52,875 nt of DNA from Flavobacteriales bacterium (GTDB lineage: Bacteria > Bacteroidota > Bacteroidia > Flavobacteriales_F > PHOS-HE28). The notes below the pieces were generated by a model that was not told the origin of the DNA, made no database searches, and saw nothing but the letters and a program-made list of their open reading frames with translations. A program made the translations under genes and the position numbers. The DNA is taken from the NCBI GenBank assembly GCA_013360395.1, contig JABWBQ010000015.1, positions 1-52,875 on the forward strand. Direction: 5' to 3'. Shown in pieces: positions 20,033 through 31,258 of this stretch (the stretch's first letter is position 1; every line of letters begins with the position of its first letter).

Positions 20033-20872
20033 TCAGATCGAGGCGGCCTTGCTGTTGCGGCGCGCGATGATGAACTTGCTCGTGGTGCGCTTGGGGTGGC
20101 GCGTCTTTTTGCCTTTGGCCAGCAGGCCCTTGCGGCTGCGCGGGTGGCCGCCGGAGGCCCGGCCCTCGCCACCGCCCATGGGGTGGTCCACCGGGTTCAT
20201 GGCCACGGCACGGGTGCGGGGGCGGCGGCCCTGCCAGCGGCTGCGGCCGGCCTTGCCGCTCTTCTGCAGCATGTGCTCGGCGTTGCTCACGCTGCCCACG
20301 GTGGCCAGGCAGTCGCAAAGCACCATCCGCAGTTCGCCGCTGGGCATCTTCAGGGTGGCGTAGCGGCCCTCGCGGGCGCTGAGCTGGGCGAAGGTGCCGG
20401 CGCTGCGGGCCAGCGCACCGCCCTTGCCGGGCTGCAGTTCCACGTTGTGCACCAGCGTGCCCAGGGGCACCTCGGCCAGCGGCAGGGTGTTGCCCACCTC
20501 GGGGGCCACGCCCTTGCCGCTGATCACCTGCTGGCCCACCTTCAGTCCGGTGGGGGCCAGCATGTAGCGCTTCTCGCCGTCGGCGTACACCAGCAGGGCG
20601 ATGCGGGCGCTGCGGTTGGGATCGTACTCGATGGTGCGCACCGTGGCGGGGATGCCGTGCTTGTTGCGCTTGAGGTCGATGGTGCGGAAGCGCTGCTTGT
20701 GACCACCGCCGATGTAGCGCATGGTCATCTTGCCCTGGTTGTTGCGCCCACCGCTCTTGTTGCGGCCCGTGGTGAGGCCGGGCTCGGGGACGTTGGTGGT
20801 CACGCCCTCGAAATCGGTGATCACCCGGTGGCGGGTGCCGGGGGTGACGGGGTTCAGCTTGCGGATGCCCAT
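20033..20872 (-). CDS. rplB: 50S ribosomal protein L2
   Basis: Essential for subunit association and peptidyl-transferase structure. The 279 residues show [31 protein letters not shown] in the N-terminal OB domain. The C-terminal signature [24 protein letters not shown] is also present. The functionally important His (H229 in E. coli numbering) is present in DHP, while the next His is Met, a common natural variant. It lies 22 nt after rplW. Confidence 0.98.
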   Translation of the reverse strand: MGIRKLNPVTPGTRHRVITDFEGVTTNVPEPGLTTGRNKSGGRNNQGKMTMRYIGGGHKQRFRTIDLKRNKHGIPATVRTIEYDPNRSARIALLVYADGEKRYMLAPTGLKVGQQVISGKGVAPEVGNTLPLAEVPLGTLVHNVELQPGKGGALARSAGTFAQLSAREGRYATLKMPSGELRMVLCDCLATVGSVSNAEHMLQKSGKAGRSRWQGRRPRTRAVAMNPVDHPMGGGEGRASGGHPRSRKGLLAKGKKTRHPKRTTSKFIIARRNSKAASI

Positions 20873-20894
20873 GGGTCGTCGGGTGCTGCGGGGA

Positions 20895-21188
20895 TCAGAT
20901 GCTGCTGTACAGGTCGATGGTCTCGCCGGCCTTCAGGGTGACGATGGCCTTCTTGTAGGCGGCGCTGGACCCGTGCAGGGCGTTGGTCTTGGTGTAACGG
21001 GTGCGCCGCTTGCCGCGCACGATCATGGTGCGCACGCTGTCCACCTCCACGCCGTACTGCTTGCGCACCGCGTCGCGGATCTGGAGCTTGTTGCTGGAGC
21101 GGGCCACCACGAAGCCGTAGCGGTTCTCCTTCTCGCCTTGGGCGGTCATCTTCTCGGTGATGATCGGACGGATGAGGATCTGGCTCAT
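20895..21188 (-). CDS. rplW: 50S ribosomal protein L23
   Basis: Tunnel-exit protein that docks trigger factor and SRP. The 97 residues show [37 protein letters not shown] at the N-terminus and the basic [17 protein letters not shown] segment in the middle. It lies 3 nt after rplD. Confidence 0.97.
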   Translation of the reverse strand: MSQILIRPIITEKMTAQGEKENRYGFVVARSSNKLQIRDAVRKQYGVEVDSVRTMIVRGKRRTRYTKTNALHGSSAAYKKAIVTLKAGETIDLYSSI

Positions 21189-21191
21189 GGC

Positions 21192-21821
21192 TTACTTGGT
21201 GAGGGTGGCCTCCAGGGCGGCGATCGCGTCCTTCACGATCAGCACCTTGGTGGCGTTCATGATGTCGTAGGTGTTCACCTCGCTGGCCGTCACCACGCGG
21301 GCGCCCTGGATGTTACGCGCGCTCAGCAGCACGTTCTCATCCTTGGCGGGCAGCACCAGCAGGGCTTTGCGCTCGGCCAGGTCGAAGGCCTTGAGCATGC
21401 CGGCGAAGGCGCGGGTGCGCGGTGCGCTGATGCCGGTGCCCTCCAGCACGGCGATGGCGTTGTCCTTGGCCTTGTAAGTGAGGGCGCTGCGGCGGGCCAG
21501 GTCCTTCACCTTCTTGTTGAGCTTGAAGGAGTAGTCGCGCGGCTTGGGGCCGAACACGCGGGCACCCCCCTTGAAGAGCGGGCTCTTGATGGAACCCTTG
21601 CGGCTGCCGCCCGTTCCCTTCTGGCGGTGCAGCTTCTTGGTGCTGCCGCTCACCTCGCTCTTCTCGAGCGTCTTGGCCGTGCCCTGGCGCTTGTTCGCGA
21701 GGTGCTGCTTCACGTCCAGCCAGATGGCATGGTCGTTGGGCACCACGGCGAAGACCGCGTCGTTGAGGCGGGCCTTCTTGCCGGTGGCCTTGCCGTCGTT
21801 GCTGTAGATCTCGAGCTCCAT
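21192..21821 (-). CDS. rplD: 50S ribosomal protein L4
   Basis: Exit-tunnel constriction protein; E. coli L4 also represses the S10 operon. In 209 residues, the long tunnel loop is seen as LHRQKGTGGSRKGSIKSPLFKGGARVFGPKPRDYSFKLNKKVK near 65-108. The globular C-terminal part contains SARNIQGARVVTASEVNTYDIMNATKVLIVKDA. It begins 1 nt after the rplC stop, implying coupled translation. Confidence 0.97.
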   Translation of the reverse strand: MELEIYSNDGKATGKKARLNDAVFAVVPNDHAIWLDVKQHLANKRQGTAKTLEKSEVSGSTKKLHRQKGTGGSRKGSIKSPLFKGGARVFGPKPRDYSFKLNKKVKDLARRSALTYKAKDNAIAVLEGTGISAPRTRAFAGMLKAFDLAERKALLVLPAKDENVLLSARNIQGARVVTASEVNTYDIMNATKVLIVKDAIAALEATLTK

Positions 21822-21822
21822 C

Positions 21823-22440
21823 TTACTTCCAGATGATCACCATGCTGCCCTTGGCACCGGGAACGGCACCGCGCAGCACGAGGAGGTTCTTGTCCTTGTC
21901 CACCTTCACCACCTTGAGGTTCTCGGTGGTGTATTGTTCGCCGCCCTTGCGGCCGGCCATGCGCAGGCCCTTGAACACGCGGGCGGGGTAGGAGCTGCCG
22001 CCGAGCGAGCCCGGTGCGCGTACGCGGTCGTGCTGCCCGTGGGTGGTCTCGTCCACACCGCTGAAGCCGTGACGCTTCACCACGCCCTGGAAGCCCTTGC
22101 CCTTGCTGTTGCCGGTGACGGTCACGAAGCTGCCCTCCTCGAAGAGGTCCACACCGACGGTGTCGCCCGGTTTCAGCTCCTGCTCGAACTCCTTGAACTC
22201 ATGGGCCTTCACCTTGGGGGTGGTGCCGGCCTTGGCATAGTGGCCCTTGGCCGCCTTGGTGCTGTTCTTCTCACCACGCTCCCCGAAGGCGAGCTGCACG
22301 GCCTCGTAGCCGTCCTTTTCCTTGGTGCGCACTTGCGTCACCACGCAGGGACCGGCCTCGAGCACGGTGCAGCCCACGAGCTGCCCGTCCGTGTCGTACA
22401 GGCTGGTCATTCCGATCTTCTTGCCGATCAAGCCGCTCAT
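21823..22440 (-). CDS. rplC: 50S ribosomal protein L3
   Basis: Early assembly protein near the peptidyl-transferase centre. In 205 residues, [39 protein letters not shown] is typical. The signature [51 protein letters not shown] is present near 135-185. It follows rpsJ by 21 nt. Confidence 0.98.
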   Translation of the reverse strand: MSGLIGKKIGMTSLYDTDGQLVGCTVLEAGPCVVTQVRTKEKDGYEAVQLAFGERGEKNSTKAAKGHYAKAGTTPKVKAHEFKEFEQELKPGDTVGVDLFEEGSFVTVTGNSKGKGFQGVVKRHGFSGVDETTHGQHDRVRAPGSLGGSSYPARVFKGLRMAGRKGGEQYTTENLKVVKVDKDKNLLVLRGAVPGAKGSMVIIWK

Positions 22441-22461
22441 GATGCAGTTCTGTTACTTCGG

Positions 22462-22767
22462 TCAGACCTTGATCTCCACGTCCACGCCGCTGGGAAGCTC
22501 CAGCTTCATCAGGGCGTCGATCGTCTTGCTGGAAGAGCTGTAGATGTCCATCAGGCGCTTGTAGCTGCACAGCTGGAACTGTTCGCGGGCCTTCTTGTTG
22601 ACGTGCGGGCTGCGCAGCACGGTGAAGATGCGCTTGTGGGTGGGCAGGGGGATGGGACCGCTCACCACGGCACCCGTGCTCTTCACGGTCTTCACGATCT
22701 TCTCGGCGCTCTTGTCCACGAGGTTGTGATCGTAGGACCTCAGCTTGATGCGGATCTTTTGGGTCAT
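22462..22767 (-). CDS. rpsJ: 30S ribosomal protein S10
   Basis: Head protein of the 30S subunit; E. coli S10 (NusE) also acts in antitermination with NusB. The 101 residues are full length: [60 protein letters not shown]. It directly follows fusA by 12 nt. No tuf gene lies between them, the usual Bacteroidota state. Confidence 0.98.
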   Translation of the reverse strand: MTQKIRIKLRSYDHNLVDKSAEKIVKTVKSTGAVVSGPIPLPTHKRIFTVLRSPHVNKKAREQFQLCSYKRLMDIYSSSSKTIDALMKLELPSGVDVEIKV

Positions 22768-22779
22768 CGCAGTAGGGGG

Positions 22780-24885
<2,106 letters not shown>

Positions 24886-24903
24886 GTGGCTGTGCTCGTT
24901 GAC

Positions 24904-25374
24904 TTAGAAGCGGAAATGGCTGAAGGCCTTGTTGGCCTCGGCCATCTTGTGGACTTCCTCTTTCTTCTTGAAGGCGGCGCCCTCCTCCTTGCTGGCGGCC
25001 AGGATCTCGTTGGCCAGCTTCTGGGCCATGCTGCGCTCGTTGCGACCGCGGCTGTAGCCGATCAGCCACTTCATGGCCAGGCTGCGCTTGCGGTCGTCGC
25101 GTACCGGCTGCGGGATCTGGAAGTTGGCACCGCCCACCCGGCGGGTGCGCACCTCCACCTGCGGGGTCACGTTGCTCAGGGCCTTGCGCCACACCTCCAG
25201 GCCGTCCTCGCCGCTCTTCTCGCCCACGATGTCGATCGCACTATAGAAGATGTCGAAGGCCTTGCTCTTCTTGCCCGAGTACATCAGGTTGTTCACGAAC
25301 TTGGTCACCATCACGTCGCCGAACTTGGGGTCGGGCAGGGTGGTGACGTACCGGTTGGTCGAGGTCTTGCGCAT
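24904..25374 (-). CDS. rpsG: 30S ribosomal protein S7
   Basis: Primary 16S 3'-domain binder; in E. coli it represses str operon translation. The 156 residues show LPDPKFGDVMVTKFVNNLMYSGKKSKAFDIFYSAID at the N-terminus. VEVRTRRVGGANFQIPQPVRDDRKRSLAMKWLIGYSR follows near 77-115. It lies 6 nt after rpsL and 18 nt before fusA. Confidence 0.98.
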   Translation of the reverse strand: MRKTSTNRYVTTLPDPKFGDVMVTKFVNNLMYSGKKSKAFDIFYSAIDIVGEKSGEDGLEVWRKALSNVTPQVEVRTRRVGGANFQIPQPVRDDRKRSLAMKWLIGYSRGRNERSMAQKLANEILAASKEEGAAFKKKEEVHKMAEANKAFSHFRF

Positions 25375-25380
25375 GGCGGC

Positions 25381-25779
25381 TTACTTCTTGGCGGCGGGCT
25401 TGGCGCCGGGCTTGGGACGTTTGGTGCCGTACTTGGAGCGACGCTGGTTGCGGCCTTCCACCCCGGCGGTGTCGAGCACCCCGCGCACGATGTGGTACTT
25501 CACACCGGGCAGGTCCTTCACACGACCGCCCCGCACCAGCACGATGCTGTGCTCCTGCAGGTTGTGGCCTTCGCCGCCGATGTAGGCGATCACCTCATAC
25601 CCGTTCACCAAGCGCACCTTGGCCACCTTGCGCAGGGCCGAGTTGGGCTTCTTCGGGGTGGTGGTGTACACCTTGGTGCAGACGCCACGGCGCTGCGGGC
25701 AGCTGGTCAGTGCGACCGACTTGCTCTTGTACTGCGCCTTCTCGCGCCCCTTGCGGATGAGCTGCTGGATGGTAGGCAT
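25381..25779 (-). CDS. rpsL: 30S ribosomal protein S12
   Basis: Decoding-centre protein and first gene of the large ribosomal transcript. In 132 residues the streptomycin-relevant loops [11 protein letters not shown] and [15 protein letters not shown] keep the sensitive-type Lys and Asp. It ends with a lysine/alanine-rich tail. A strong Bacteroidota promoter lies 61 nt upstream. Its leader is A-rich without Shine-Dalgarno. Confidence 0.98.
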   Translation of the reverse strand: MPTIQQLIRKGREKAQYKSKSVALTSCPQRRGVCTKVYTTTPKKPNSALRKVAKVRLVNGYEVIAYIGGEGHNLQEHSIVLVRGGRVKDLPGVKYHIVRGVLDTAGVEGRNQRRSKYGTKRPKPGAKPAAKK

Positions 25780-25840
25780 GAGCTCGTTTTCTCTTGTCTT
25801 TCAGTTGTTTCCGCCCACTTTGGGCGCGAAAAACGGGCTG

Positions 25841-25870
25841 CAAAGGTAGCTAACCTTCCCTTTCAACCAA
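25841..25870 (-). promoter_or_regulatory. Promoter of the rpsL-rplQ cluster
   Basis: On the minus strand, TTG at 25870-25868, a 19-nt spacer, then TACCTTTG at 25848-25841. This fits the Bacteroidota -33/-7 consensus (TTTG and TAnnTTTG). It predicts transcription start near 25834 and a 5' leader of about 55 nt. It is the best two-box promoter in the window. Confidence 0.8.
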
Positions 25871-26056
25871 CTCCTGTTGAAGGAATTTTCCGGCCACCCG
25901 GCCTTGACCACGACCGGACGGGGTGCTCCTGGGTTTCATGGCCATAGTTGAATCCCTAGAACATCAGGCAGATGCAGGGTATCGTCCCGATGGGCTTCAC
26001 CGGCCCGTACCCACTTTGCATCGAGGCTCGCTCGGCACCAGCGCCGCCCTGCATTG

Positions 26057-26064
26057 TATGTTTG
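26057..26064 (+). promoter_or_regulatory. -7 element of the Fic-fold gene, TATGTTTG
   Basis: Exact TAnnTTTG match on the plus strand. The operator palindrome begins at the next base, so the predicted start of transcription (about 26070) lies inside the operator. No clear -33 TTG at the expected distance. Confidence 0.65.
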
Positions 26065-26086
26065 TATGGTATCAAATGATATCATA
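26065..26086 (+). promoter_or_regulatory. Palindromic operator overlapping the Fic-fold promoter
   Basis: Inverted repeat with 10-bp arms, TATGGTATCA and TGATATCATA, separated by AA, with one mismatched pair. It fills the space between the -7 box and the ATG at 26087. A bound dimeric regulator would block initiation. Such two-fold AT-rich operators are typical of autoregulated small regulators and toxin-antitoxin loci. Confidence 0.7.
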
Positions 26087-27055
26087 ATGATCTCATCGGC
26101 CTACACCTTTTACACGTTCCATAGCCGGATGCTGAACCTGCTCACCACCATCCACCACCGGTTGGGCGAGGTGCAGGCCCGGCACCTGCAGGCCCCCGCG
26201 CCCGGGCTCTCCAAGGCCTATCGGGTGAGCGTGGTGCAGGCCATGCTGGCGCTGGAAGGCAGCGTGCTGGACCCGCTTCCCGTGGCCGAACTGGTGAGCC
26301 GACCGCTGGCCGGGTCCGATCAGGCCGCCCTGGAGGTGGTGAATACGCACCGCGCCCTGGAACTGCTGCCCGTGCTGGACCCGCATGCGGTGGACGACCT
26401 GCGGCGGGTGCACGGTGTGCTCATGCACGGCCTGGCCCTGGACGCCGGGCAGTTCCGCACCGGGCCCATGGACGTGCTGTACGGCGACCCCGCCCCCCTG
26501 CGGCAGGCGCCGGCCGACGACCTGCCGGTGCAGGTGGCCGAGCTGCTGCACATCGTGGAGAACGACGACACCCCGCCCATGATCGTGAGCTGCATGCTGC
26601 ACTTCGCCCTGGTGTACCTGCGACCCTTCAGCGCCGGCAACGGCCGCCTGGCGCGGTTGTGGCAGCGGCGCGTGCTCATGCACCACTGGCCGGTCTTCGC
26701 CTACCTGCCCGTGGAGGCCTTCATCCGCCGTACGCAGCCGGCATACCACGCCGCATTGGAGTATGCCGACCGGCAGGGCGACTGCGGCGGCTTCATCACC
26801 TACATGCTCGAGCGCATCGACGAGGCCCTGGCCGAACTGCTGTCCATGCCCGACCCGGCACGCCGCGGAGCCGACCGGATGACGGCGTTCCTGCAACAGC
26901 CCCCGGGGCGCTGGTTCCGGCGCAAGGACTACCGTGCGCGGTTCCCCGGCATCGGGACGGCCACGGCCAGCCGCGACCTGTGCGAGGCGGTGGCCCAGGG
27001 ACGGCTGTTGCGCGAGGGAACCGGGCGCAATGCGCGCTACATGCCCGCCGGTTGA
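26087..27055 (+). CDS. Fic-fold protein with degenerate active site and C-terminal winged helix
   Basis: A 322-residue Fic/DOC-superfamily protein, the only plus-strand gene near the ribosomal cluster. The helical core has the LEGS segment near 56-59, HRALELLPVLDP and YLRPFSAGNGRLARLW at 177-192. Active Fic enzymes have HPFx(D/E)GNGR. Here the catalytic His is Arg179 and the Mg-binding acid is Ala183, while the GNGR anion hole is kept, so nucleotide transfer is unlikely. The inhibitory-helix Ser is also Met. The last 55 residues (RRKDYRARFPGIGTATASRDL) form the winged-helix domain seen in many Fic proteins and probably bind DNA. Start chosen at 26087 because the earlier ATG at 26066 lies inside the operator; 26129 is another option. 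Confidence 0.85.
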   Translation: MISSAYTFYTFHSRMLNLLTTIHHRLGEVQARHLQAPAPGLSKAYRVSVVQAMLALEGSVLDPLPVAELVSRPLAGSDQAALEVVNTHRALELLPVLDPHAVDDLRRVHGVLMHGLALDAGQFRTGPMDVLYGDPAPLRQAPADDLPVQVAELLHIVENDDTPPMIVSCMLHFALVYLRPFSAGNGRLARLWQRRVLMHHWPVFAYLPVEAFIRRTQPAYHAALEYADRQGDCGGFITYMLERIDEALAELLSMPDPARRGADRMTAFLQQPPGRWFRRKDYRARFPGIGTATASRDLCEAVAQGRLLREGTGRNARYMPAG

Positions 27056-27061
27056 CCGACC

Positions 27062-29488
27062 TCAACGGTGCACGGTGCACCGGCCAAGGGCGCGTTCCGC
27101 CCCGCCCGGTCCGGTCGCGGTCACCAGCACGGTCTGGGCAGGCAGGTGGCCGATCTGCACCCGGGTGAGCGCACCCGCCAAGGGGGCTTCGAGCAGCAGG
27201 CGCCCGCTCGCATCGCGCAGGCGCACCACCGTGCCGGGCGCCGGACCTCCGGGCCATTCGATCATCAGGTGGTCCGAGGCGGGGTCCGGCCAGGTGCGCA
27301 CCGGGCCCGGGGCTGCACCCGCAGGCAGGCCCACGGCGCTGGTGCGGCGGGCCAGGGCGTAGTCCCCGGGCTGCACGTTCTCGGCCTCGATGCGGCCCGT
27401 GCGGTCGGTGGGGCTGTTCAGGGTGGTGCGCGTCTGTTGCGGCCAGAGCGTCCAGGGGAAATGCGCGTCCGGCCGATGGAGCAGCACCAGGCTGTCCTCG
27501 TGGAACGGCAGTCCCGGCAGGTCCTCCATGAGGGCCACGTCCAGCCCGCCCGCGCTGCTGGCGCGCCCGTCGTAGTTGAACCGTGCACGCACCTGGGTCC
27601 CGGCGGGAAAGTCGCCATGCACCCGCCACCAGCGGTCCGGCGAGGTCATGTACAGGAAGGGTTGGTCGGTCCACGCGTCGGCGGGGGTCCAGTATTCCTC
27701 CACGCGCAGGGGCACGGGGGTCGGCACGCTCTGCCCGATGAGCATGAGGTCGGCCTGCTGGAAGCTCACGGTGCCGGGGCCGGAGAGCGTGTCGTCCACC
27801 GCTGTGACGGCCTGGCTGATGCGGTCGTCCGTGTTGAGCAGCACATCCACCGGGGCGAAGGGCGCATCCAGGGTGAAGCTGGTCTGCGTGCCGCCCAGGG
27901 GCACCGGGTCGACGGGGCTCCAACGGTCGCCGGTGGCGCTCACCAGGGCCACGGTCATGGGCACGCCGGTGTACGGGTGCTGCGCGGCGCGCAGCTTCTG
28001 CTCCACATGCACGGTGGTGGCAAAGGAGCCGCCCTGCGGCACCACGCTGAAGGAGTCCACCTCGAAGCCGGCCCAGCCGGGTTGCAGCACCCAGTCGTCG
28101 AAGAAGGCCGTGAGGTCCTGACCGGTGGCGGCGGTGAGATGGTCGCGCAACTGGGCGGTGGTCACTGGCTGGAAGGCGTGGGTGTCCAGGAAGCTGGTGA
28201 GGCCGCTGCAGAAGGCGGCTTCGCCCAGGTAGCTGCGCAGGGTGTGCAGCACGTCGGCGCCCTTGTTGTAGCTGTGCTCGCCGTAGGTGTGGTCCTGGGG
28301 CACATCGGCCAGGGCGTAGTGACCTTCGTCCTCCCAGTGGCAGCGGCGCAACATGGCGTAGTGGTTGGCGCGCACGGTGTTGCGGTAACGCGTGGGCCCA
28401 TGCACGGCCTCCAGGAAAAGGTAGCTCAGGTACTCGGCAAAACCTTCGTTGATGTACATCTCCTCGGCACGTGCGCAGGTCACCAGGTCGCCGAACCATT
28501 GGTGGGCCAGTTCATGGGCCATGGTGGCCTCGTACTGGGTGGACCCGTCCGCGATGAAGTCGGGGTAGGTGATGTTGGTGCTGTGCTCCATGGCCCCCCG
28601 GCTCGCCAGATGGTAGCCGACCCGGTTCCAGCGGTAGGCCCCGAAGCACGACTCGAAACGGTCGAACGCGTCCCGCAGGTGCACGAAGGAGGCACGCATC
28701 TGGGCGGTGTCCCCGGGCAGGGCCACCAGGTCCACCGGGATGCTGTCGCCATCGATGCTCACGAAGTCCATGCGGATGTTGCGGTAGTTGGCCGCGGCCA
28801 CCGACGCCAGGTAGCTGGGGATGTGCTCCGGCAGGTCCCATGCGGTGAGCACGGTGTCGCCGCCCAGCGGGGTGATCCCCAGCAGGTGTCCGTTGCACCA
28901 GGCACTGCGGCCGCCGTTGGTGCGGATGTGGAAGCTGAAGGCCGAACGCTCCACGAAGTTGTCGAAGCAGGGGAACCAGCTGCGGCCGTAGCTGTGGGGT
29001 TGGCTGGTGAAGGCCACGCCCAGGTTGTACTGGTATTGGTTCTCCAGGTAGAATCCGCCGAAATCGCTCGGGTCGGTGGCCGGCTCCCCGTGGTAATGCA
29101 CCTGCAGGGTGAGCGTATCGCCGGGGCCGTGGGGCTGGCCCAGGTCCACCGTCAGCACCCCGCCGGCATGGACGTGTGCCAGAGCGGTGCCGAGCGCGTC
29201 GCGCACCGAGTCCACCGTCAGGTCGATCAGGTCGAGGCGAACGCTGGACACACCGGGCACCAAGGGGGTGAGGCGCAGGTCGGTGCGGGCCGTGATCCGG
29301 TCGTTCTGCCCGTCGGTGAGGTCCAGGTGAATGGCTGTATGCAGGATGTCGATGCTGTCGCTGCGCAGGTCCTGAAGCCCGCCTCGTTGGATCGCGGCGG
29401 GGCCTTGGCGCTTGGTGGTCTGGCAGGTGGTTTGTGCCCCGGCCGTGGTAAGGAACAGCAGGGCGGTGAGCAGGACGGTGGGACGCAT
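27062..29488 (-). CDS. Secreted M1-family aminopeptidase with T9SS type A tail
   Basis: Zinc metallopeptidase of the aminopeptidase N family, 808 residues. The start at 29488 gives a signal peptide (RPTVLLTALLFLTTAGAQ); a longer in-frame ORF upstream crosses the promoter. Zinc site HELAH at 325-329 with the third ligand Glu348 (NEGFAEY), the exact 18-residue spacing. The exopeptidase GAMEN motif reads GAMEH at 298-302, a variant known in Bacteroidota. The C-terminal about 75 residues (WPDPASDHLMIEW, VVRLRDASGRLLLE) resemble a T9SS type A sorting domain, suggesting export to the surface. It ends 6 nt from the convergent Fic-fold gene. Confidence 0.93.
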   Translation of the reverse strand: MRPTVLLTALLFLTTAGAQTTCQTTKRQGPAAIQRGGLQDLRSDSIDILHTAIHLDLTDGQNDRITARTDLRLTPLVPGVSSVRLDLIDLTVDSVRDALGTALAHVHAGGVLTVDLGQPHGPGDTLTLQVHYHGEPATDPSDFGGFYLENQYQYNLGVAFTSQPHSYGRSWFPCFDNFVERSAFSFHIRTNGGRSAWCNGHLLGITPLGGDTVLTAWDLPEHIPSYLASVAAANYRNIRMDFVSIDGDSIPVDLVALPGDTAQMRASFVHLRDAFDRFESCFGAYRWNRVGYHLASRGAMEHSTNITYPDFIADGSTQYEATMAHELAHQWFGDLVTCARAEEMYINEGFAEYLSYLFLEAVHGPTRYRNTVRANHYAMLRRCHWEDEGHYALADVPQDHTYGEHSYNKGADVLHTLRSYLGEAAFCSGLTSFLDTHAFQPVTTAQLRDHLTAATGQDLTAFFDDWVLQPGWAGFEVDSFSVVPQGGSFATTVHVEQKLRAAQHPYTGVPMTVALVSATGDRWSPVDPVPLGGTQTSFTLDAPFAPVDVLLNTDDRISQAVTAVDDTLSGPGTVSFQQADLMLIGQSVPTPVPLRVEEYWTPADAWTDQPFLYMTSPDRWWRVHGDFPAGTQVRARFNYDGRASSAGGLDVALMEDLPGLPFHEDSLVLLHRPDAHFPWTLWPQQTRTTLNSPTDRTGRIEAENVQPGDYALARRTSAVGLPAGAAPGPVRTWPDPASDHLMIEWPGGPAPGTVVRLRDASGRLLLEAPLAGALTRVQIGHLPAQTVLVTATGPGGAERALGRCTVHR

Positions 29489-29557
29489 CGGGTAGGGTGG
29501 GCGACCACGGGGCTGGGGTTCCCGTCCGGGCCCCTGCACCGCCGCGCGATCGCCGCC

Positions 29558-29565
29558 CAAAGCTA
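29558..29565 (-). promoter_or_regulatory. -7 element of the M1 peptidase gene, TAGCTTTG
   Basis: TAGCTTTG on the minus strand, 69 nt before the ATG at 29488. It lies back-to-back with the plus-strand TACATTTG box of the next gene. No -33 TTG found. Confidence 0.5.
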
Positions 29566-29614
29566 ACCGGAGGTCACCGACATCGGCACGGCCGGTGCCT
29601 GAGGACGGGATCCC

Positions 29615-29622
29615 TACATTTG
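29615..29622 (+). promoter_or_regulatory. -7 element, TACATTTG
   Basis: Exact TAnnTTTG match on the plus strand, 26 nt before the ATG at 29649. It forms a divergent promoter pair with the M1 peptidase box. Confidence 0.6.
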
Positions 29623-29648
29623 AGAACCGGCCTTGTGATCCCACGGAC

Positions 29649-31193
29649 ATGAAACCGAGCACCGAACTGCACGACCTCGTCCGTTCGCTCACCAAGAGCG
29701 AGAAGCGCTTCTTCAAGCTGCACAGCACACTGCAGGCGGGCGACAAGAACTACCTGCGGATCTTCGATGCGGTGGACCGCCAGCGCACCTACGATGAGGA
29801 GGCGCTCAAGCGACAGTTCGCCAGGGAGACCTTCATCCGGCACTTCCCCTCGGAAAAGAACCACCTGTACAAGCTGATCCTCAAGGCACTGCGGGCGTAC
29901 CACGCGGAGGGCACGATCAGCGGCATTCTCAAGCAGGAGATCAAGAACATCGAGATCCTGTACGACAAGGCGCTGTACAAGGAATGCAACAAGCTGCTGC
30001 TGCGGGCCAAGCGGATCGCGCGGGAGAACGAGAAGTTCTACTACCTCTTCGAGCTGCTCAACTGGGAGAAGATGCTCCTGGAGGAGGCCTACGAGAGCGG
30101 GGAGTTCACCAAGGACCTCGATGCGCTGATCACCGAGGAGAGCGAGGTGCTGGAGAAGCTGCGGAACCTGGCGGCGTACCACATCCTGTACAGCAAGATC
30201 AACTACGTGTTCCGCAGCGGGGGCTATGTGCGCAGCGAGGAGGAGCATGCCATGGTGGAGGAGATCGCGCAGCACCCGCTGATCGTGGGACGGAACACGG
30301 CCCTGAGCCACCGCGCGGCCACCATTTGTTACTACACGCAGGGCTTCTGTGCCTGGGCCAAGCGCGACTGGCGCACGGGGCTCACCAAGTTCATGCGGGT
30401 GAAGGAGATCCTGGACCGCGAACCGGCCCTGCGCAGCGACCTGGCCAAACGCTACGTCCGCACCCTGCACTACATCATCAACGCACAGATCGAGCTGGGC
30501 GAGTTCAAGGGCGCGCGCGAGCACATCAAGCTCATGCGCGGCATGCCGGAGGTGAAGGGTTTCGGGGGCATCCAGATCGCGGTGCAGGTGTTCAACGCCA
30601 GCTTTCTCGGGGAGCTTCGGCTGCTGGACCGCATGGGGGAGCACCTCAAGGCGCTGGAGCTCGTTCCGGCCGTGCTGGCCGGGTTGGAGGAGGAGGGCCC
30701 CCGCCTGCACAAGGAACAGGAACTGGAGTTCTGGTGGGCGCTGAGCTGCGTGCACTTCGGCGCCGGGGAGATGAACAAGGCGCTGTTCTGGCTGAACAAG
30801 CTGCTCAACGACACGGAACCCACCCTGCGCCAGGACCTCTTCACCTACGCGCGGCTCTTCAACCTGGTGGTGCACTACGAGCTGGGCAACTACGACCTGC
30901 TGGAGTACATCGTGCGCAGCACCCACCGCTTCCTCAGCAAGCGGCACCGGGCGAACGCCACGGAAACGGTGCTGATCGACCACGTGAAACGCCTGGCACG
31001 CGCCACCCAGCCCGGTGCACGACGCGAACTGCACCGCAGCCTGCACGAGCGGCTCTCCGAATTGATGGAGGACCCGTTGGAGCGCCTGGCGCTGAAGTAT
31101 TTCGACTTCATGGCCTGGAGCACCGCCAAGGTCGAGGGCATCAGCTACAGCGAGGCCGTGCGGCATCGGGCCGGCAAGGGGCTCCAGGTCTGA
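29649..31193 (+). CDS. Conserved helical-repeat protein of unknown function
   Basis: A 514-residue cytoplasmic protein without signal peptide or membrane segment. It opens MKPSTELHDLVRSLTKSEKRFFKLH. It resembles hypothetical proteins of Bacteroidota that begin with a LxKSLTKSEKRxFKL-type motif. The rest is almost wholly helical and charged, with TPR-like spacing of aromatic and small residues (for example FGAGEMNKALFWLNKLLND and YELGNYDLLEYIVRS). A scaffold or interaction role is possible, but no catalytic motif is seen. The start at 29649 is set by the promoter box; an earlier in-frame ATG lies upstream of that box. Confidence 0.85.
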   Translation: MKPSTELHDLVRSLTKSEKRFFKLHSTLQAGDKNYLRIFDAVDRQRTYDEEALKRQFARETFIRHFPSEKNHLYKLILKALRAYHAEGTISGILKQEIKNIEILYDKALYKECNKLLLRAKRIARENEKFYYLFELLNWEKMLLEEAYESGEFTKDLDALITEESEVLEKLRNLAAYHILYSKINYVFRSGGYVRSEEEHAMVEEIAQHPLIVGRNTALSHRAATICYYTQGFCAWAKRDWRTGLTKFMRVKEILDREPALRSDLAKRYVRTLHYIINAQIELGEFKGAREHIKLMRGMPEVKGFGGIQIAVQVFNASFLGELRLLDRMGEHLKALELVPAVLAGLEEEGPRLHKEQELEFWWALSCVHFGAGEMNKALFWLNKLLNDTEPTLRQDLFTYARLFNLVVHYELGNYDLLEYIVRSTHRFLSKRHRANATETVLIDHVKRLARATQPGARRELHRSLHERLSELMEDPLERLALKYFDFMAWSTAKVEGISYSEAVRHRAGKGLQV

Positions 31194-31230
31194 CGATGGA
31201 TGGCACGTCGCCACGGCGTGCTCCTGCGGC

Positions 31231-31247
31231 GGCGCTCAAGCAGCGCC
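31231..31247. terminator. Possible bidirectional terminator between convergent genes
   Basis: GGCGCT/AGCGCC 6-bp stem with a 5-nt loop in the 65-nt gap between two converging genes. No T-tract on either side, so the call rests mainly on location. Confidence 0.25.
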
Positions 31248-31258
31248 AGGGTGCCTCC

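Larger units (their letters stand above)
25780..26086. other. Divergent intergenic region between rpsL and the Fic-fold gene
   Basis: A 307-nt gap. The left part holds the minus-strand rpsL leader and promoter. Positions about 25870-26050 show no ORF or recognised element. The right end is strikingly AT-rich for this GC-rich genome and holds the plus-strand promoter box and palindromic operator of the Fic-fold gene. Confidence 0.6.

Noticed and set aside
26066-26086. Earlier ATG or TTG starts of the Fic-fold gene at 26054 and 26066
   Set aside because: They fall in the promoter box or operator palindrome, and the added residues do not match the family.
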